Assembly (NCBI GenBank): GCA_016124675.1
Contig: WGNG01000016.1
Location: 1-32,106 of the forward strand
Direction of reading: 5' to 3'
Length of the DNA: 32,106 nucleotides
Origin: Alphaproteobacteria bacterium
Lineage (GTDB): Bacteria > Pseudomonadota > Alphaproteobacteria > Caulobacterales > Maricaulaceae
The notes under the pieces were generated by a model. That model had not been told where the DNA came from. It searched no databases and was given only the letters and a program-made list of their open reading frames with translations. A program made the translations under genes and the position numbers. Below, piece by piece: positions 5,831-15,370 of the stretch (position 1 is the stretch's first letter; each line of letters begins with the position of its first letter).

Positions 5831-7645
5831 ATGGGTCTGATTTCGGCGGTCCGCCGCGAGTTGTTCTACATCACCGAGCTGCGCCGCCTGCTGGGCGCGC
5901 TCAAATCCATCACGCCGGACTCCGAAACGCTCACGCCTGATCTCATTGAGGCGAGCGTTGATACGCACGCCAAGCGGATCGCCTTCCTCGATGAAGACAA
6001 CCGCGCCATCACCTATGCCGAGTTCGACGCCTATGCGAACCGGGTCGCCAACTGGGCGGTCGCCGCAGGCGTTGAGCCGGGCGGGACGGTGGCGCTCTAT
6101 ATGGGCAATCGCTGGGAGTATGTGGCGGTCTGGTACGGGCTGACCAAGGTGGGCGTGATCGCCGCCCTGCTCAACAATCAGGTCCAGGGCCAGGCGCTCG
6201 CCCACGGGGTGAGCATCTCGGGCGCCGGTCATCTGATCGTGGAGGGCGCGCTGGCCGGACAGTATCTCACGGCGCGCGCCGCGCTGGACGGCAAGGTCCA
6301 GGTCTGGACCACGGAGGGCGCGCAAGGCGACATCGATGGCGCGCGCGATCTTGATGCGGCGCTGGGCGGGGCCTCCGGCGCCCGGCCCGACCGGTCGCGC
6401 CGGGCGCACCTGCGCGCCAAGGACCCGTGCCTGAAAATGTACACGTCCGGCACCACCGGCCTGCCCAAGGCGGCGATCGTCGCCCATACGCGCGCGCTGT
6501 ATTACCTGCAGGTCTTTGGCGTGGCGGCGAAGGCCAGGCCGACCGACCGCATGATGATGGTGCTGCCGATGTATCACGCGACGGGGGGGCTGTGCGGGGT
6601 CGGCGCAGGCCTGTCCTTCGGCGGCGCAGTGATCGTGCGGCGCAAGTTCTCCGCCAGCCGGTTCTGGGCGGACGCGGTCGAGACCAAGGCCACCATGTTC
6701 ATGTATGTCGGCGAGCTGTGCCGTTTCCTGGTCGCCGCCGATCCGGTGCGCGAGGAGAAGAAGCACAAGATCCGCGTGGCCATCGGCAATGGCTTGCGCC
6801 CCGACGTCTGGCCGCGCTTTGCCGAGCGGTCCGGGATCGGGCGCATTCTGGAGTTTTACGGCGCGACGGAAGGCAATGTCGGCCTCATCAATCTCGATTC
6901 AAAGCCCGGCGCCATCGGCCGTGTTCCGCCGCTTTTGAAGAAGCGCTTCAACATCAAGCTGGTGCGCTTTGACGTGGAGAAGGAAGAGCCGGTTCGCGGC
7001 GCGGACGGGCGCTGCATTCCCTGCAAGCACGGCGAGGTGGGCGAGGCGATCGGCGAGATTCGCGCGGACGACGCGCGCTACCGGTTTGACGGGTATGAAG
7101 ACCAGGAGGCCACGAAGAAGAAGGTGCTCACAGACGTGTTCGCCCAGGGTGACCGGTATTTCCGCACCGGCGACCTGATGAAGGCCGATGCGCAGGGCTA
7201 TTATTATTTCATCGACCGGATCGGCGACACCTTCCGCTGGAAATCGGAAAATGTGTCCACCAACGAGGTCGCCGAGGTCATGGGCGTGCACCCCCATGTG
7301 ATCCAGGCCAATGTCTATGGCGTGGAGGTGGAGGGCTACCCCGGCCGGGCCGGGATGGCGGCGCTGATTGTCGCGGACGGCTTCGATCTCGACGCCCTGC
7401 ATGCCCATGTGCAACGCGAGCTCGCCGCCTATGCGCGCCCGCTTTTCATCCGGCTGCACAAGGAAACGCCCGAGGTGCACACCACCGGCACGTTCAAGCT
7501 CAAGAAGGCCGATCTGGTGAAAGAGGGCTGGGATCCCGCGGCCATCTCCGATCCGGTCTATTTCGATGATGCAGAGGCGGGCCGCTATGTGCCGCTGACG
7601 GCCGAAATCCGTGCGGACATCGTAAGCGGCAAGCGCCGGGTGTGA
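5831..7645 (+). CDS. Long-chain acyl-CoA synthetase (FATP/FadD-like)
   Basis: This is an adenylate-forming enzyme of 604 residues that activates fatty acids to acyl-CoA through acyl-AMP. It has the AMP-binding P-loop YTSGTTGLPKA (from about 203), the adenine motif FYGATEGNVG (about 341-350), the hinge region FIDRIGDTFRWKSENVST (about 458 on) and the catalytic-lysine region TGTFKLKK near the C-terminus. The pattern fits the long-chain-acyl-CoA synthetase branch related to eukaryotic fatty-acid transport proteins. I chose the ATG at 5831, with GGGAGG just upstream. The frame is open back to about 5570, but that part is low-complexity intergenic repeat. It overlaps the next gene by 4 bp. It is probably induced for beta-oxidation. 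Confidence 0.9.
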   Translation: MGLISAVRRELFYITELRRLLGALKSITPDSETLTPDLIEASVDTHAKRIAFLDEDNRAITYAEFDAYANRVANWAVAAGVEPGGTVALYMGNRWEYVAVWYGLTKVGVIAALLNNQVQGQALAHGVSISGAGHLIVEGALAGQYLTARAALDGKVQVWTTEGAQGDIDGARDLDAALGGASGARPDRSRRAHLRAKDPCLKMYTSGTTGLPKAAIVAHTRALYYLQVFGVAAKARPTDRMMMVLPMYHATGGLCGVGAGLSFGGAVIVRRKFSASRFWADAVETKATMFMYVGELCRFLVAADPVREEKKHKIRVAIGNGLRPDVWPRFAERSGIGRILEFYGATEGNVGLINLDSKPGAIGRVPPLLKKRFNIKLVRFDVEKEEPVRGADGRCIPCKHGEVGEAIGEIRADDARYRFDGYEDQEATKKKVLTDVFAQGDRYFRTGDLMKADAQGYYYFIDRIGDTFRWKSENVSTNEVAEVMGVHPHVIQANVYGVEVEGYPGRAGMAALIVADGFDLDALHAHVQRELAAYARPLFIRLHKETPEVHTTGTFKLKKADLVKEGWDPAAISDPVYFDDAEAGRYVPLTAEIRADIVSGKRRV

Positions 7646-8199
7646 CGGCGCACGCGATCCTCGCCTTCTGGTTCGATGAGGCCGGCCCCAAGCGCTGGTT
7701 CGGCGGCGGGCCGGCATTCGACGCCGAGGTGCGCCGCCGCTTCGGCGGGCTGGCGCATGGCTTTCGCACCCTCCGGTCGGTGCGCGGGCATGCCTGGCTG
7801 GAACAGGCGGACAGCGCGCTGGCGCTGGTGCTGGTGCTGGACCAGTTCCCCCGCAATATCTGGCGCGGGTCCAACGCCGCGTTTGCTCTCGACCGGCTGG
7901 GGCTGGAGGCGGCGCGGGCGATGCTGGATGCGGGCCACGACCTCACAATCGCCGATGACCGGCGCGCCTTCGCCTACATGCCGTTCATGCATTCGGAATC
8001 ACTGGCCGATCAGGCCCTGTGCGTGCGCCTGTGCGTGGAACGCCTGCCGAAAGGCAATGATTCGGCGCGCCATGCGCGCGCCCATCGCGACATCATCGCG
8101 CGCTTTGGCCGCTTTCCCTATCGCAACGCCGTGCTCGGACGCGCGAACACGCCAGAGGAGGCCGCCTGGCTCGATACGGACGGGTATCGTCCGGGCTGA
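7642..8199 (+). CDS. DUF924 family protein
   Basis: This protein of 185 residues belongs to the DUF924 family of small, helical, soluble proteins of unknown biochemical role. Signatures are ILAFWFDEAGPKRWFGG at the N-terminus, LVLDQFPRNIWRGS around residue 70 and AYMPFMHSES around residue 113. It starts with a GTG that overlaps the acyl-CoA synthetase stop (GTGA), so the two are likely cotranslated. In many alphaproteobacteria DUF924 genes travel with unrelated metabolic genes, so the neighbour is only a weak hint. Confidence 0.85.
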   Translation: MTAHAILAFWFDEAGPKRWFGGGPAFDAEVRRRFGGLAHGFRTLRSVRGHAWLEQADSALALVLVLDQFPRNIWRGSNAAFALDRLGLEAARAMLDAGHDLTIADDRRAFAYMPFMHSESLADQALCVRLCVERLPKGNDSARHARAHRDIIARFGRFPYRNAVLGRANTPEEAAWLDTDGYRPG

Positions 8200-8365
8200 G
8201 CGTGCGCCGGCCGCCCCGCCCGGCCCGGCAAAACACGCCCCCCGGCAGGGATGACTCGGCGCGCCGGGGTCGCAAGCTTTCTCAAGACATTGATTTTAAT
8301 AGGCGCCAGTCTGGCCGGCGGTTTGCAAAGCGTCAGACAGGTCCCCTGATCCGGAGTGTTCGCCC

Positions 8366-8599
8366 ATGCCCGCCGCCGCCCGTCCCTCCCGCATCACGCC
8401 CCAGGATATCCGCATGATCGCCTTCACCCTGGTGGAGCGCCATGGCGCCCAGGCGCTGGGATATGCCGACCAGGCGGTGTGGGAGATGGAAGACCAGGGC
8501 GAGGCGGAGTGCGCCGACGCCTGGCGCGCCCTGCGGTCTGAAATCGAGGATGCGCTGTCGGGCCGCATTGTGCGCTGTCAGCCGGTGCGGCTTCACTAG
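8366..8599 (+). CDS. Small conserved-looking protein of unknown function
   Basis: The product is 77 residues long and carries no signal peptide or membrane segment. It looks like a small helical protein: ITPQDIRMIAFTLVERHGAQAL is followed by an acidic, Trp-containing helix and WRALRSEIEDAL. A Shine-Dalgarno-like CCGGAG at 8351-8356 sits 9 bp before the ATG. Codon use and lack of overlap with other genes support real coding. No function can be assigned. An 8-bp inverted repeat begins right after its stop. Confidence 0.65.
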   Translation: MPAAARPSRITPQDIRMIAFTLVERHGAQALGYADQAVWEMEDQGEAECADAWRALRSEIEDALSGRIVRCQPVRLH

Positions 8600-8600
8600 G

Positions 8601-8641
8601 GTGCGGCCCGGCTGACTGGGTCTGGCCGCACGGCCTGAGTG
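8601..8641. terminator. Possible terminator-like inverted repeat
   Basis: GTGCGGCC (8601-8608) and GGCCGCAC (8634-8641) are exact inverted copies beginning 2 bp after the stop of the 77-residue gene. There is no following T-run and the loop is 25 nt, so a terminator role is only suggested by position. Confidence 0.3.
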
Positions 8642-8757
8642 TCTGGTCTTGCGTGCTCCGGGCACGCCGGCGCAGCGCGCCTTGATCGCATTGCGGCCAT
8701 GCTCTCATGTGATGCTGCGCCCCTGATGCTGTTCACCATGGCTGGAGCGGACCCCAG

Positions 8758-9678
8758 ATGAGCCAAGACCCCAAGCCTTCCGGGACATGGATGGACGTCT
8801 CCGGAGTGTCTGACCTGTTCAGCAAGAAACGCCGGGCCAAGGCCCTGCGCGATGCGCTGGCGCGCGCCCGCGATCTCATCGACGTGCCGCCGCCGCCGGT
8901 GGAGCGCTGCGAGGACATCACGCTGCCGGGCGCTGCGGGCGAGCTGGCAGCGCGCATCTACCGGCCCCACGGCGCGCTTGAGGGCGCGGGGCTGCTCTAT
9001 TTTCATGGCGGCGGGTTCATCATCGGATCGCTCGACAGCCACAGGCCGTTGTGTCAGCGGCTGGCGGCGGTGTCCGGGGTTTCGGTATGTGCTGTGAGAT
9101 ACCGGCTGGCGCCCGAGCATCCGTTCCCGGCGGCGGTGGATGATGCGCGCGCCGTGCTGGAGGCGGCGCTGGGCGGCGCTTTGTCCGCATACGGAATTGA
9201 TGCCGGCAAGCTTTCAGTGGGCGGTGATTCAGCGGGCGGCAATCTCGCCGCCGGGCTGGCGCAGTGGGCGCGCGGACGCCTGGTGTTCCAGCTGCTGATC
9301 TATCCGCTCTTGCAGCTGGCGCAAGTGAAGAAGGCCAGGCCCCGCTGGCAGGAGGGTCCCCTCCTGTCGGAGAAGCTGCTGGAGGATATCGTCAAGATGT
9401 ATCTCGCCGGCGCCGACGCCTCGGATGTGCGCGCCTCGCCCTTGTTTGAGAATAATCTCGCGGGCGTGGCGCCCGCCTATATCCTGGCGGCCGAGTTTGA
9501 TCCGCTGATGGACGAGGACCGCGCCTATGCCGACCGGCTGGCGGCCAGCGGCGTGCCGGTAGAGTTCAAGCTGTGGAAGGCCAATCCGCACGGCTTCCTG
9601 AGCCTGTCGCGCCTGGCGCCCGCCTGCATCCCGGCGATCGAGCATGCTGGCAAGGCGCTGGCGAAAGCCCATGCCTGA
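8758..9678 (+). CDS. Alpha/beta hydrolase, hormone-sensitive-lipase family
   Basis: This is a cytoplasmic carboxylesterase or lipase-like enzyme of 306 residues. It shows the family's oxyanion-hole motif HGGGF (83-87), the nucleophile elbow GDSAGG (Ser158), the acid AEFDPL (Asp248) and the catalytic histidine in NPHGF (His278). YRLAPEHPFPAA is typical of the HSL (family IV) group. The substrate is unknown but is probably a short- or medium-chain acyl ester. The ATG at 8758 has only a weak GGAGC upstream. It ends at a 14-bp perfect palindrome (TGATCCCGGGATCA, 9676-9689) that includes the stop codon. Confidence 0.9.
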   Translation: MSQDPKPSGTWMDVSGVSDLFSKKRRAKALRDALARARDLIDVPPPPVERCEDITLPGAAGELAARIYRPHGALEGAGLLYFHGGGFIIGSLDSHRPLCQRLAAVSGVSVCAVRYRLAPEHPFPAAVDDARAVLEAALGGALSAYGIDAGKLSVGGDSAGGNLAAGLAQWARGRLVFQLLIYPLLQLAQVKKARPRWQEGPLLSEKLLEDIVKMYLAGADASDVRASPLFENNLAGVAPAYILAAEFDPLMDEDRAYADRLAASGVPVEFKLWKANPHGFLSLSRLAPACIPAIEHAGKALAKAHA

Positions 9679-9734
9679 TCCCGGGATCAGCCGCGCTGCT
9701 TGCATCTCGCCCGTGCGGGCGCTAGCTCAGACCC

Positions 9735-11171
9735 ATGACCAACCCTGCGGCCTACCGGCCTGATCCCCGCTTTGCCGCCCTCGGGCCGGATTTCGCCGAC
9801 GTGGTCGCGCCGGCCGATTTTCCCAGGGCCGAGGCGCGCTTCTGGAACGGGCGCTGGGCGCGCGAGATGGGCCTGGACGGGCTCGGCGCACAGGCTCAAC
9901 AGCGCCATTTCCACCGGTTCGAGCCCTTGCCGGACAACCAGGCCGCGCCGCTGGCGATCCGCTATCACGGCCACCAGTTCCGCACCTATAACCCCCAGAT
10001 TGGCGACGGGCGCGGCTTCCTGTTCGCGCAAGCGCGCGACAGCCGCGGCCGGCTCCTCGATCTGGCGACCAAGGGATCAGGCCGCACGCCCCATTCGCGC
10101 AGCGGCGATGGGCGGCTCACCCTCAAGGGCGCCGTGCGCGAGGTGCTGGCGGCGGAGATGCTGGAAGCGCTGGGCGTCTATACCAGCAAGGCGTTCTGCG
10201 TGTTCGAGACCGGGGAGGCGCTGCATCGCGGCGACGAGCCCTCGCCCACGCGCTCGGCCGTGCTGACGCGCCTGTCCCATTCCCATGTGCGTTTTGGCGT
10301 GTTCCAGCGCCATGCCTATTTCGACCGGCCCGATCTCCTAGGCGAGCTGACGGCCTATGCGGTGGAGAACCTCGTCCCGGAAGCCGTGGCGCATCCGGGC
10401 GGGCCCGGGGCGGGCCTGCTCGACGCCGCGTGCCGGCGCTCGGCAGAGCTGGCGGCGCAATGGATGGCGGCGGGGTTTGTTCATGGTGTTCTGAATACGG
10501 ATAATCTGGTGGTGACGGGCGAGAGCTTCGACTACGGCCCCTGGCGCTTCCTGCCGCATTTCGAGCCGGGCTTCACCGCAGCCTATTTCGATCATTCAGG
10601 GCTCTATGCCTATGGCCGCCAGCCGGAATCGGTGTTCTGGGCCCTGCAGCAGCTGGGCGGCGCGTTGAGCCTGATCGCCGAGCGCGACGCGCTGATCGAG
10701 GCGCTGTCGGGCTTCCCCGAGCACTACAAGCGCGCGGTGCGCGCCGCCTTCCTGCACCGGCTGGGGCTTGAGCCGCTGGAGGACGAGGCCGACAGCGCAT
10801 TCGTGACGGCGCTGCTGGATGTGATGCGGACAACCGCGCTGCCGTTTGAGGCGGTGTTCTTTGACTGGTTCTGCGGCGATCACGGGCGGGCGATGGCCAG
10901 CGCGCGGGCCGAGACCTACCGCAGCGAGACCTTCGCGCCGGTGCGCGACGGCATCGCCGCCCGCGCGCCCGTGCGCCCCGGGCGGCTGACCCATCCCTAT
11001 TTCGCCCGGCCCGAGCCGGTGCATCTGGTGATCGAGACAGTGGAGGAAATCTGGGCGCCGATTGCTGAACGCGATGACTGGAGCGCGTTGGAGGCGGCGC
11101 TGGAGGCTATCGCGCAGGCCCGCACCGGCTATGATCTGGGGCCGGGGCGGCCCGGATTTCTGCAGGACTGA
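9735..11171 (+). CDS. selO: SelO/YdiU protein adenylyltransferase
   Basis: This 478-residue pseudokinase-fold enzyme has the same length as E. coli YdiU. The family transfers AMP from ATP to Ser, Thr or Tyr of target proteins, with a role in redox and stress responses. Visible hallmarks are YHGHQF (77-82), GDGRGFLFAQ (90-99), the ATP-binding TKGSGRTPHSRSGDGR (112-127), the catalytic HGVLNTDN (250-257) and the metal-binding DYGP (266-269). There is no C-terminal selenocysteine-like CxxC. The pgeF ATG follows only 4 bp after its stop, so the two are probably one transcript. Confidence 0.93.
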   Translation: MTNPAAYRPDPRFAALGPDFADVVAPADFPRAEARFWNGRWAREMGLDGLGAQAQQRHFHRFEPLPDNQAAPLAIRYHGHQFRTYNPQIGDGRGFLFAQARDSRGRLLDLATKGSGRTPHSRSGDGRLTLKGAVREVLAAEMLEALGVYTSKAFCVFETGEALHRGDEPSPTRSAVLTRLSHSHVRFGVFQRHAYFDRPDLLGELTAYAVENLVPEAVAHPGGPGAGLLDAACRRSAELAAQWMAAGFVHGVLNTDNLVVTGESFDYGPWRFLPHFEPGFTAAYFDHSGLYAYGRQPESVFWALQQLGGALSLIAERDALIEALSGFPEHYKRAVRAAFLHRLGLEPLEDEADSAFVTALLDVMRTTALPFEAVFFDWFCGDHGRAMASARAETYRSETFAPVRDGIAARAPVRPGRLTHPYFARPEPVHLVIETVEEIWAPIAERDDWSALEAALEAIAQARTGYDLGPGRPGFLQD

Positions 11172-11175
11172 TGTG

Positions 11176-11970
11176 ATGGACCAACTGCAATTGCTGGCCG
11201 CGCCGGGCTTCGCCGCGCCGGGGATCATCCACGCCTTCACCACCCGCACCGGCGGCGTCAGCCAGGGGCCCTATGCCAGCCTGAACCTGTCCTGGTCGCG
11301 CGGCGACGACAAGGCGCGCGTGGAGGAGAACCGGGCGCGGGTGGCGCGCGCGCTGGGCGGTGTGGAGCTCATTTTCCTCAATCAGGTGCATGGCGCGGTG
11401 GTGCATCGCGTCGACCGCAAGCCGCAGGGCGCCTGGTCGGCCGGCGAGGGCGACGCGCTGATCACCGACCGGCCGGGTCTCGCCCTGTGCGCCCAGACAG
11501 CGGACTGCACGCCAGTGCTCCTGCATGATCCCGAACACCATGCCATCGCGGCGATCCATGCGGGCTGGCGCGGGGTGATTGCGCGCGTCATCCCGGCGGC
11601 GCTTGAAGCGATGGGCGCGGCGTATGGCACGCGGGCGGGCGCCGTACGCGCCGCCATTGGTCCGGCGGTGTCGCGGCCCCATTACCGGGTGGGACCGGAA
11701 GTGCTGGCGCAGTTTGAAGCGGAATTTGGCGCGCTGGATGAAGGGCTTGCGGGGCTGCGCGACGCCGGGGGCGGGGCGGGGCTGGACGTGGCGCAGGCGT
11801 GTGCGCGCCAGCTTGTGGCAGCGGGCGTGGCCCAAGAGGCCATCGCGCGCCTGCCCTTGTGCACTTTCGCGGACGAGGCGCGCTTCTTCTCCTGCCGCCG
11901 GGCGGCGCGTGACGGACATGCCGGCGCCTTTGGCGGCCAGTGCGGGATCATCGCGCTTACCCCCAGCTGA
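11176..11970 (+). CDS. pgeF: Peptidoglycan editing factor PgeF (YfiH, laccase-domain)
   Basis: This is a 264-residue CNF1/YfiH-like protein. The family removes mis-incorporated residues from UDP-MurNAc peptide precursors; members have also been reported as multicopper polyphenol oxidases and purine nucleoside hydrolases. Zn/Cu-binding and active-site motifs are present: FLNQVHG (His72), CAQTADCTPVLLHD (Cys111) and IHAGWRG (His128). The C-terminus has the typical FFSCRR..DGHAGAFGG. The frame is open upstream to 11062, but that stretch lies inside selO. The ATG at 11176, 4 bp past the selO stop, gives the family's usual start and length. Confidence 0.92.
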   Translation: MDQLQLLAAPGFAAPGIIHAFTTRTGGVSQGPYASLNLSWSRGDDKARVEENRARVARALGGVELIFLNQVHGAVVHRVDRKPQGAWSAGEGDALITDRPGLALCAQTADCTPVLLHDPEHHAIAAIHAGWRGVIARVIPAALEAMGAAYGTRAGAVRAAIGPAVSRPHYRVGPEVLAQFEAEFGALDEGLAGLRDAGGGAGLDVAQACARQLVAAGVAQEAIARLPLCTFADEARFFSCRRAARDGHAGAFGGQCGIIALTPS

Positions 11971-12034
11971 TCACGCCATCCACCCTTGCGCGAATCCGGC
12001 GCCGCCGCGATAAGCGGGGCAGGAGGCGGCGTTC

Positions 12035-13375
12035 ATGATGCAACTGGCTTTGGAATCCTGGATTTATCTCGGCGGGGTGGCCGCAATCCTTGTGGTGCTG
12101 GTCGTCCTGGCGCTGCGCAAGCCGCAGGCGGCGCCGGGCGTGGATCAAGAGCGCCTGAATGAGCTGCGCGCCGAACGCGATGAATGGCGCGCGACGGCTG
12201 AAAGCGCGGCGCAGGAGACCGCCAGGGCGCAGGCGAGCATCGCCCGGCTGGAGACAGCGCTGGAGGCCGAGCGCGCCCACCATGCCGAGAAGCTTCAGGC
12301 GCTGGAAGCGGCGCGCAAGACGCTGGACGAAGCCTTTGAACAGACCGCCCAGCGCGTGCTGAAGGCCAGCGGCGCCGAGCTGCAGGTGCGCAGCACGGAG
12401 ACCCTCACGACCTTGCTCAAACCCTTGCGCGAACAGCTCGATGGCTTCCGCAAACAGGTGGTGGAGGATTCCGAAAAGCGCGTGGGGCAGACCTCCGCCC
12501 TGCACCAGCTGGTGCAGACCCTGCACGCCGATGCGCGCACCATGTCCAGCGAGGCGAAAAATCTCGCGAACGCCCTGCGGTCACAGGCAAAACTCCAGGG
12601 CGACTGGGGCGAGATGGTGCTGGCGAGCATTCTGGAAAAAGCCGGCCTGCGCGAGGGATCGGAGTTTCAGACCCAGACCAGCGAGACCGGCCCGGACGGA
12701 TCGCGCCTGCGGCCGGACGTGGTGGTCGCCATGCCCAATAATCAACGCCTTGTCATCGATTCCAAGGTCAGCCTGACCGCGTTCGAGCGCTGTGTGAACG
12801 CCGAGACGGACGAGGACCGCGCCGCGGCGCTGCGCGCCCATCTGGCCTCGGTGCGCGCCCATATCCGCTCGCTGGGGGATAAAGATTACGCCCAGCTTTA
12901 TGAGGGGGTGAGCTTCACGCTGATGTTCATTCCGCTGGAGGGCGCCGCCTCGCTGGCCTTGCAGAATGATCCCGAGCTTGCCGCCTTCGCCTGGGAGCGC
13001 GACGTGATGATCGCCACGCCCACCACGCTGATGATGGCCATGCGCACGGTCCATAATCTGTGGACGATTGACCGGCAGAATCAGAATGCGCGCGCCATCG
13101 CCCAGCGGGCCGGTCTCTTGTACGACAAGTTTGAAGGCTTCCTGACCGATCTCGACAAGGTGGGCGACCAGATCAACCGGGCGCGCGGCAGCTGGGAGGA
13201 TGCGCGCAAGAAGCTGGTGGACGGGCGCGGCAATCTGGTCTCGCAGGTGGAAACGCTCAAAAAGCTGGGCGCCAGCACCAAGAAGCGCCTGGGTGAGGAC
13301 TGGCTGGACGCCGCCGGTGAAGACGAGACGGACGAGGCTGGCGCGCCGCCAACGCTGGAAGACGGGCGCAGCTGA
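12035..13375 (+). CDS. rmuC: DNA recombination protein RmuC
   Basis: This protein of 446 residues has an N-terminal membrane anchor (about 8-27), a long coiled coil rich in Glu, Ala and Arg (about 40-130), and the RmuC nuclease-like domain. That domain is marked by LQGDWGEMVLASILEKAGL, RPDVVVAMPNNQRLVIDSKVS, GVSFTLMFIPLEGA and IATPTTLMMAMRTV. RmuC limits inversions at short inverted repeats in E. coli and is related to PD-(D/E)xK nucleases. AGGAGG at 12021-12026 lies 8 bp before the ATG at 12035; a second ATG follows directly. It converges on the TPR gene with an 11-bp gap and no obvious terminator. Confidence 0.92.
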   Translation: MMQLALESWIYLGGVAAILVVLVVLALRKPQAAPGVDQERLNELRAERDEWRATAESAAQETARAQASIARLETALEAERAHHAEKLQALEAARKTLDEAFEQTAQRVLKASGAELQVRSTETLTTLLKPLREQLDGFRKQVVEDSEKRVGQTSALHQLVQTLHADARTMSSEAKNLANALRSQAKLQGDWGEMVLASILEKAGLREGSEFQTQTSETGPDGSRLRPDVVVAMPNNQRLVIDSKVSLTAFERCVNAETDEDRAAALRAHLASVRAHIRSLGDKDYAQLYEGVSFTLMFIPLEGAASLALQNDPELAAFAWERDVMIATPTTLMMAMRTVHNLWTIDRQNQNARAIAQRAGLLYDKFEGFLTDLDKVGDQINRARGSWEDARKKLVDGRGNLVSQVETLKKLGASTKKRLGEDWLDAAGEDETDEAGAPPTLEDGRS

Positions 13376-13386
13376 GACACTCCAGC

Positions 13387-15183
13387 CTAGGCGGCGGCTC
13401 GGCTCGCGGCATAGGCTTGCAGCGCGTCGGTCACCGCCTTCATGGCCCCGGTCCAGTCGCGATAGAAATGGCCGGCGAAGGTGCGGGTTTGCGGATACCA
13501 GAGCATCTCGCGCTGGCCCAGCATGGCCCAGGTGACCAGGCTGGGGCGGATGAACCAGACATTGCCGCCCACGGCGGCGGCCAGATTGGTGCTGGCGTTC
13601 ATCGGCCCGAGCACCAGATCGCACGCCTTGCCGATGGCGGCCACGCCGTCGAGATCGTTTTTCAGGTCGAGACCTTCGGGCGTATGGATGCGCACGCCAA
13701 AACGCTTCTCGGCCGCTGCAATCTCGTCGGCGGTCTCGCCATATTGCAGGTTCACGAATGTCACGCCCGGCGATTTGAGGACGGGCGCCCACAGATCGAA
13801 GGCGGCGAAATGCTTGGAGCGCGTGGCGTCCATCTTCAGCGATTTCCAGAGCAGACCCACTTTCAGGCCCGGGCCCGTGGCGGCGAGCTGCTGGCGGAAC
13901 GCCTCCACCCGCGCTTCGTCGGCGGTGAGGAAGGCGGGGCGGTCCGGGAAGCTCTGCGCGTCGGGACGGAAGGCGCGCATCAGGCTGCCGATGGGCGCCC
14001 AGGCGTCGTGATCGTTGTCACGCACCAGATCCGGCGCGCTGCGATGCTGTCGCCCCTCGCGCTCGATGGTGTAGTGGCGCGCGATCACTGCGTCGGGGAA
14101 TGAGCGCTGGAAGAGCGGGATGAGGCGCTTCTCGCAGGCCAGGCGCAGTGCGCCATCGGGTCCCAGCGCCTCGATGACGTCAGGCAGGATATTGGCGAAC
14201 AGGACTTCATCGCCGAGGCCCTGCTCGCCGACGACGACCAGCGTCTTGCCCTGGAGCTCGCCCTTGTCCGTCCCGTTCCAGGAGCGGCCCGGGATGATGA
14301 AATTGGTGGCATGGCGGTAATGCATGTTGCGCCGCCACTCATACCATTCCCAGCCCCTGGCGATCTGGCCGGCGGCCAGCAGGGTGTGGGCATAGCCATG
14401 GCTGGAGACGACCTTGTCCTGTTCAGAGGCAGGGTTCTCCAGCGCCGCTTCGAAGTGCGGCAGCGCGGCCGCCGCGTCGCCATTGAGCTCCAGCGCATAG
14501 GCCATGTTGTGATGGGCGCGGGCGAAGCCGGGCTTGAGGCGCAGCGCTTCGGCGAAGAAGGTCAGCGACTGGTCCGGCTGGCCCCAGTCCATCAAGGTCG
14601 TGCCCAGCGCGTTCCACAGCTCGGTGGTTTCGGGCGCGGCGTAGATCGCGGCGCGCAGCAATTCCACCGAATCCTCGTACCGGCCCTTGTCGCGCAACAC
14701 CCCGGCGAGATTGATCACGCCGCTGGGGCAATGGGGCTTGAGCTTGAGCTGCAGGCGCAGGAAAGTCTCCGCGCCGTCGAGCATGTTGAGCTTCCAGGCC
14801 GCCATGGCGAGGCTGGAGTAGATGTCGGGATTGTTCGGCTCCAGCCGCCAGGCCCGCTCATAGAACTCCAGCGCCTTGGACAGGCGCCCCAGACGCTCGA
14901 GCGCCAGCGCCAGCGTCTGGTTGGCGATGGGCAGGCCGGGATTGAGGGTCAGGGCGTCGAGCGCCAGCCGCGCGGCCTTCGCCGCGCCGGCCTGGCCGGC
15001 ATCCATTTCCTTCAGCGCCCGGCGCAACAGGCTCAGCGCCTTGGGATTGATCTTGCGCAAGGCGAGGGCTGAGAGGTCAAGCCTGGGGCCGGGCGCTGGT
15101 CCCGCCGGCTCGGTCTCCACCTCGCGCAGACCCTCTTCGCGTCCGGCGGCGAGTTCGGCGTCGAGATCAAGAAGAGGCTGCAT
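13387..15183 (-). CDS. TPR-glycosyltransferase protein, FlmG/FlbA-like, probable flagellin glycosyltransferase
   Basis: The protein has 598 residues. Residues about 60-280 form consecutive tetratricopeptide repeats (for example LALALERLGRLSKALEFYER and NLAGVLRDKGRYEDSVELL). The C-terminal half resembles a GT-B sugar transferase: VVVGEQGLGDEVLFANILPD, LKVGLLWKSL, VNLQYG and DLVLGPMNASTNLAAAVGG. In Caulobacter, TPR-glycosyltransferase proteins of this layout next to flbT and flaF bind and glycosylate flagellin. Here the gene is divergent from flbT-flaF with a 187-bp shared upstream region. I found no GG-N10-GC sigma-54 promoter there. The TPR and GT assignment is firm; the flagellin substrate is inferred from context. 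Confidence 0.75.
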   Translation of the reverse strand: MQPLLDLDAELAAGREEGLREVETEPAGPAPGPRLDLSALALRKINPKALSLLRRALKEMDAGQAGAAKAARLALDALTLNPGLPIANQTLALALERLGRLSKALEFYERAWRLEPNNPDIYSSLAMAAWKLNMLDGAETFLRLQLKLKPHCPSGVINLAGVLRDKGRYEDSVELLRAAIYAAPETTELWNALGTTLMDWGQPDQSLTFFAEALRLKPGFARAHHNMAYALELNGDAAAALPHFEAALENPASEQDKVVSSHGYAHTLLAAGQIARGWEWYEWRRNMHYRHATNFIIPGRSWNGTDKGELQGKTLVVVGEQGLGDEVLFANILPDVIEALGPDGALRLACEKRLIPLFQRSFPDAVIARHYTIEREGRQHRSAPDLVRDNDHDAWAPIGSLMRAFRPDAQSFPDRPAFLTADEARVEAFRQQLAATGPGLKVGLLWKSLKMDATRSKHFAAFDLWAPVLKSPGVTFVNLQYGETADEIAAAEKRFGVRIHTPEGLDLKNDLDGVAAIGKACDLVLGPMNASTNLAAAVGGNVWFIRPSLVTWAMLGQREMLWYPQTRTFAGHFYRDWTGAMKAVTDALQAYAASRAAA

Positions 15184-15370
15184 GGCGGGCTCCGGGCGGC
15201 GCGTGATATCTGCCGAGACAGTCGCGCTTCGCTTAAGGTTCCGCTAACGCGCTTGTAACCTCGCCGCCCCGGCCGCGCGCCAGGGCAACGCTTTTTTCAC
15301 CTTGGCCCGACACTGTAGCGGCGAGGCGGACATGTTCGATGTACGCCATCAGTCACGGGGAGCCTGATCC

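Noticed and set aside
11062-11175. Longer start for pgeF
   Set aside because: The extension lies inside selO in another frame and is Arg/Trp-rich; the Met at 11176 gives the normal family length.
15184-15370. A sigma-54 promoter or ftr palindrome before flbT or the glycosyltransferase gene
   Set aside because: No GG-N10-GC with a TTGC-like -12 element and no S-GGCA-N5-TGCC-S site was found on either strand.
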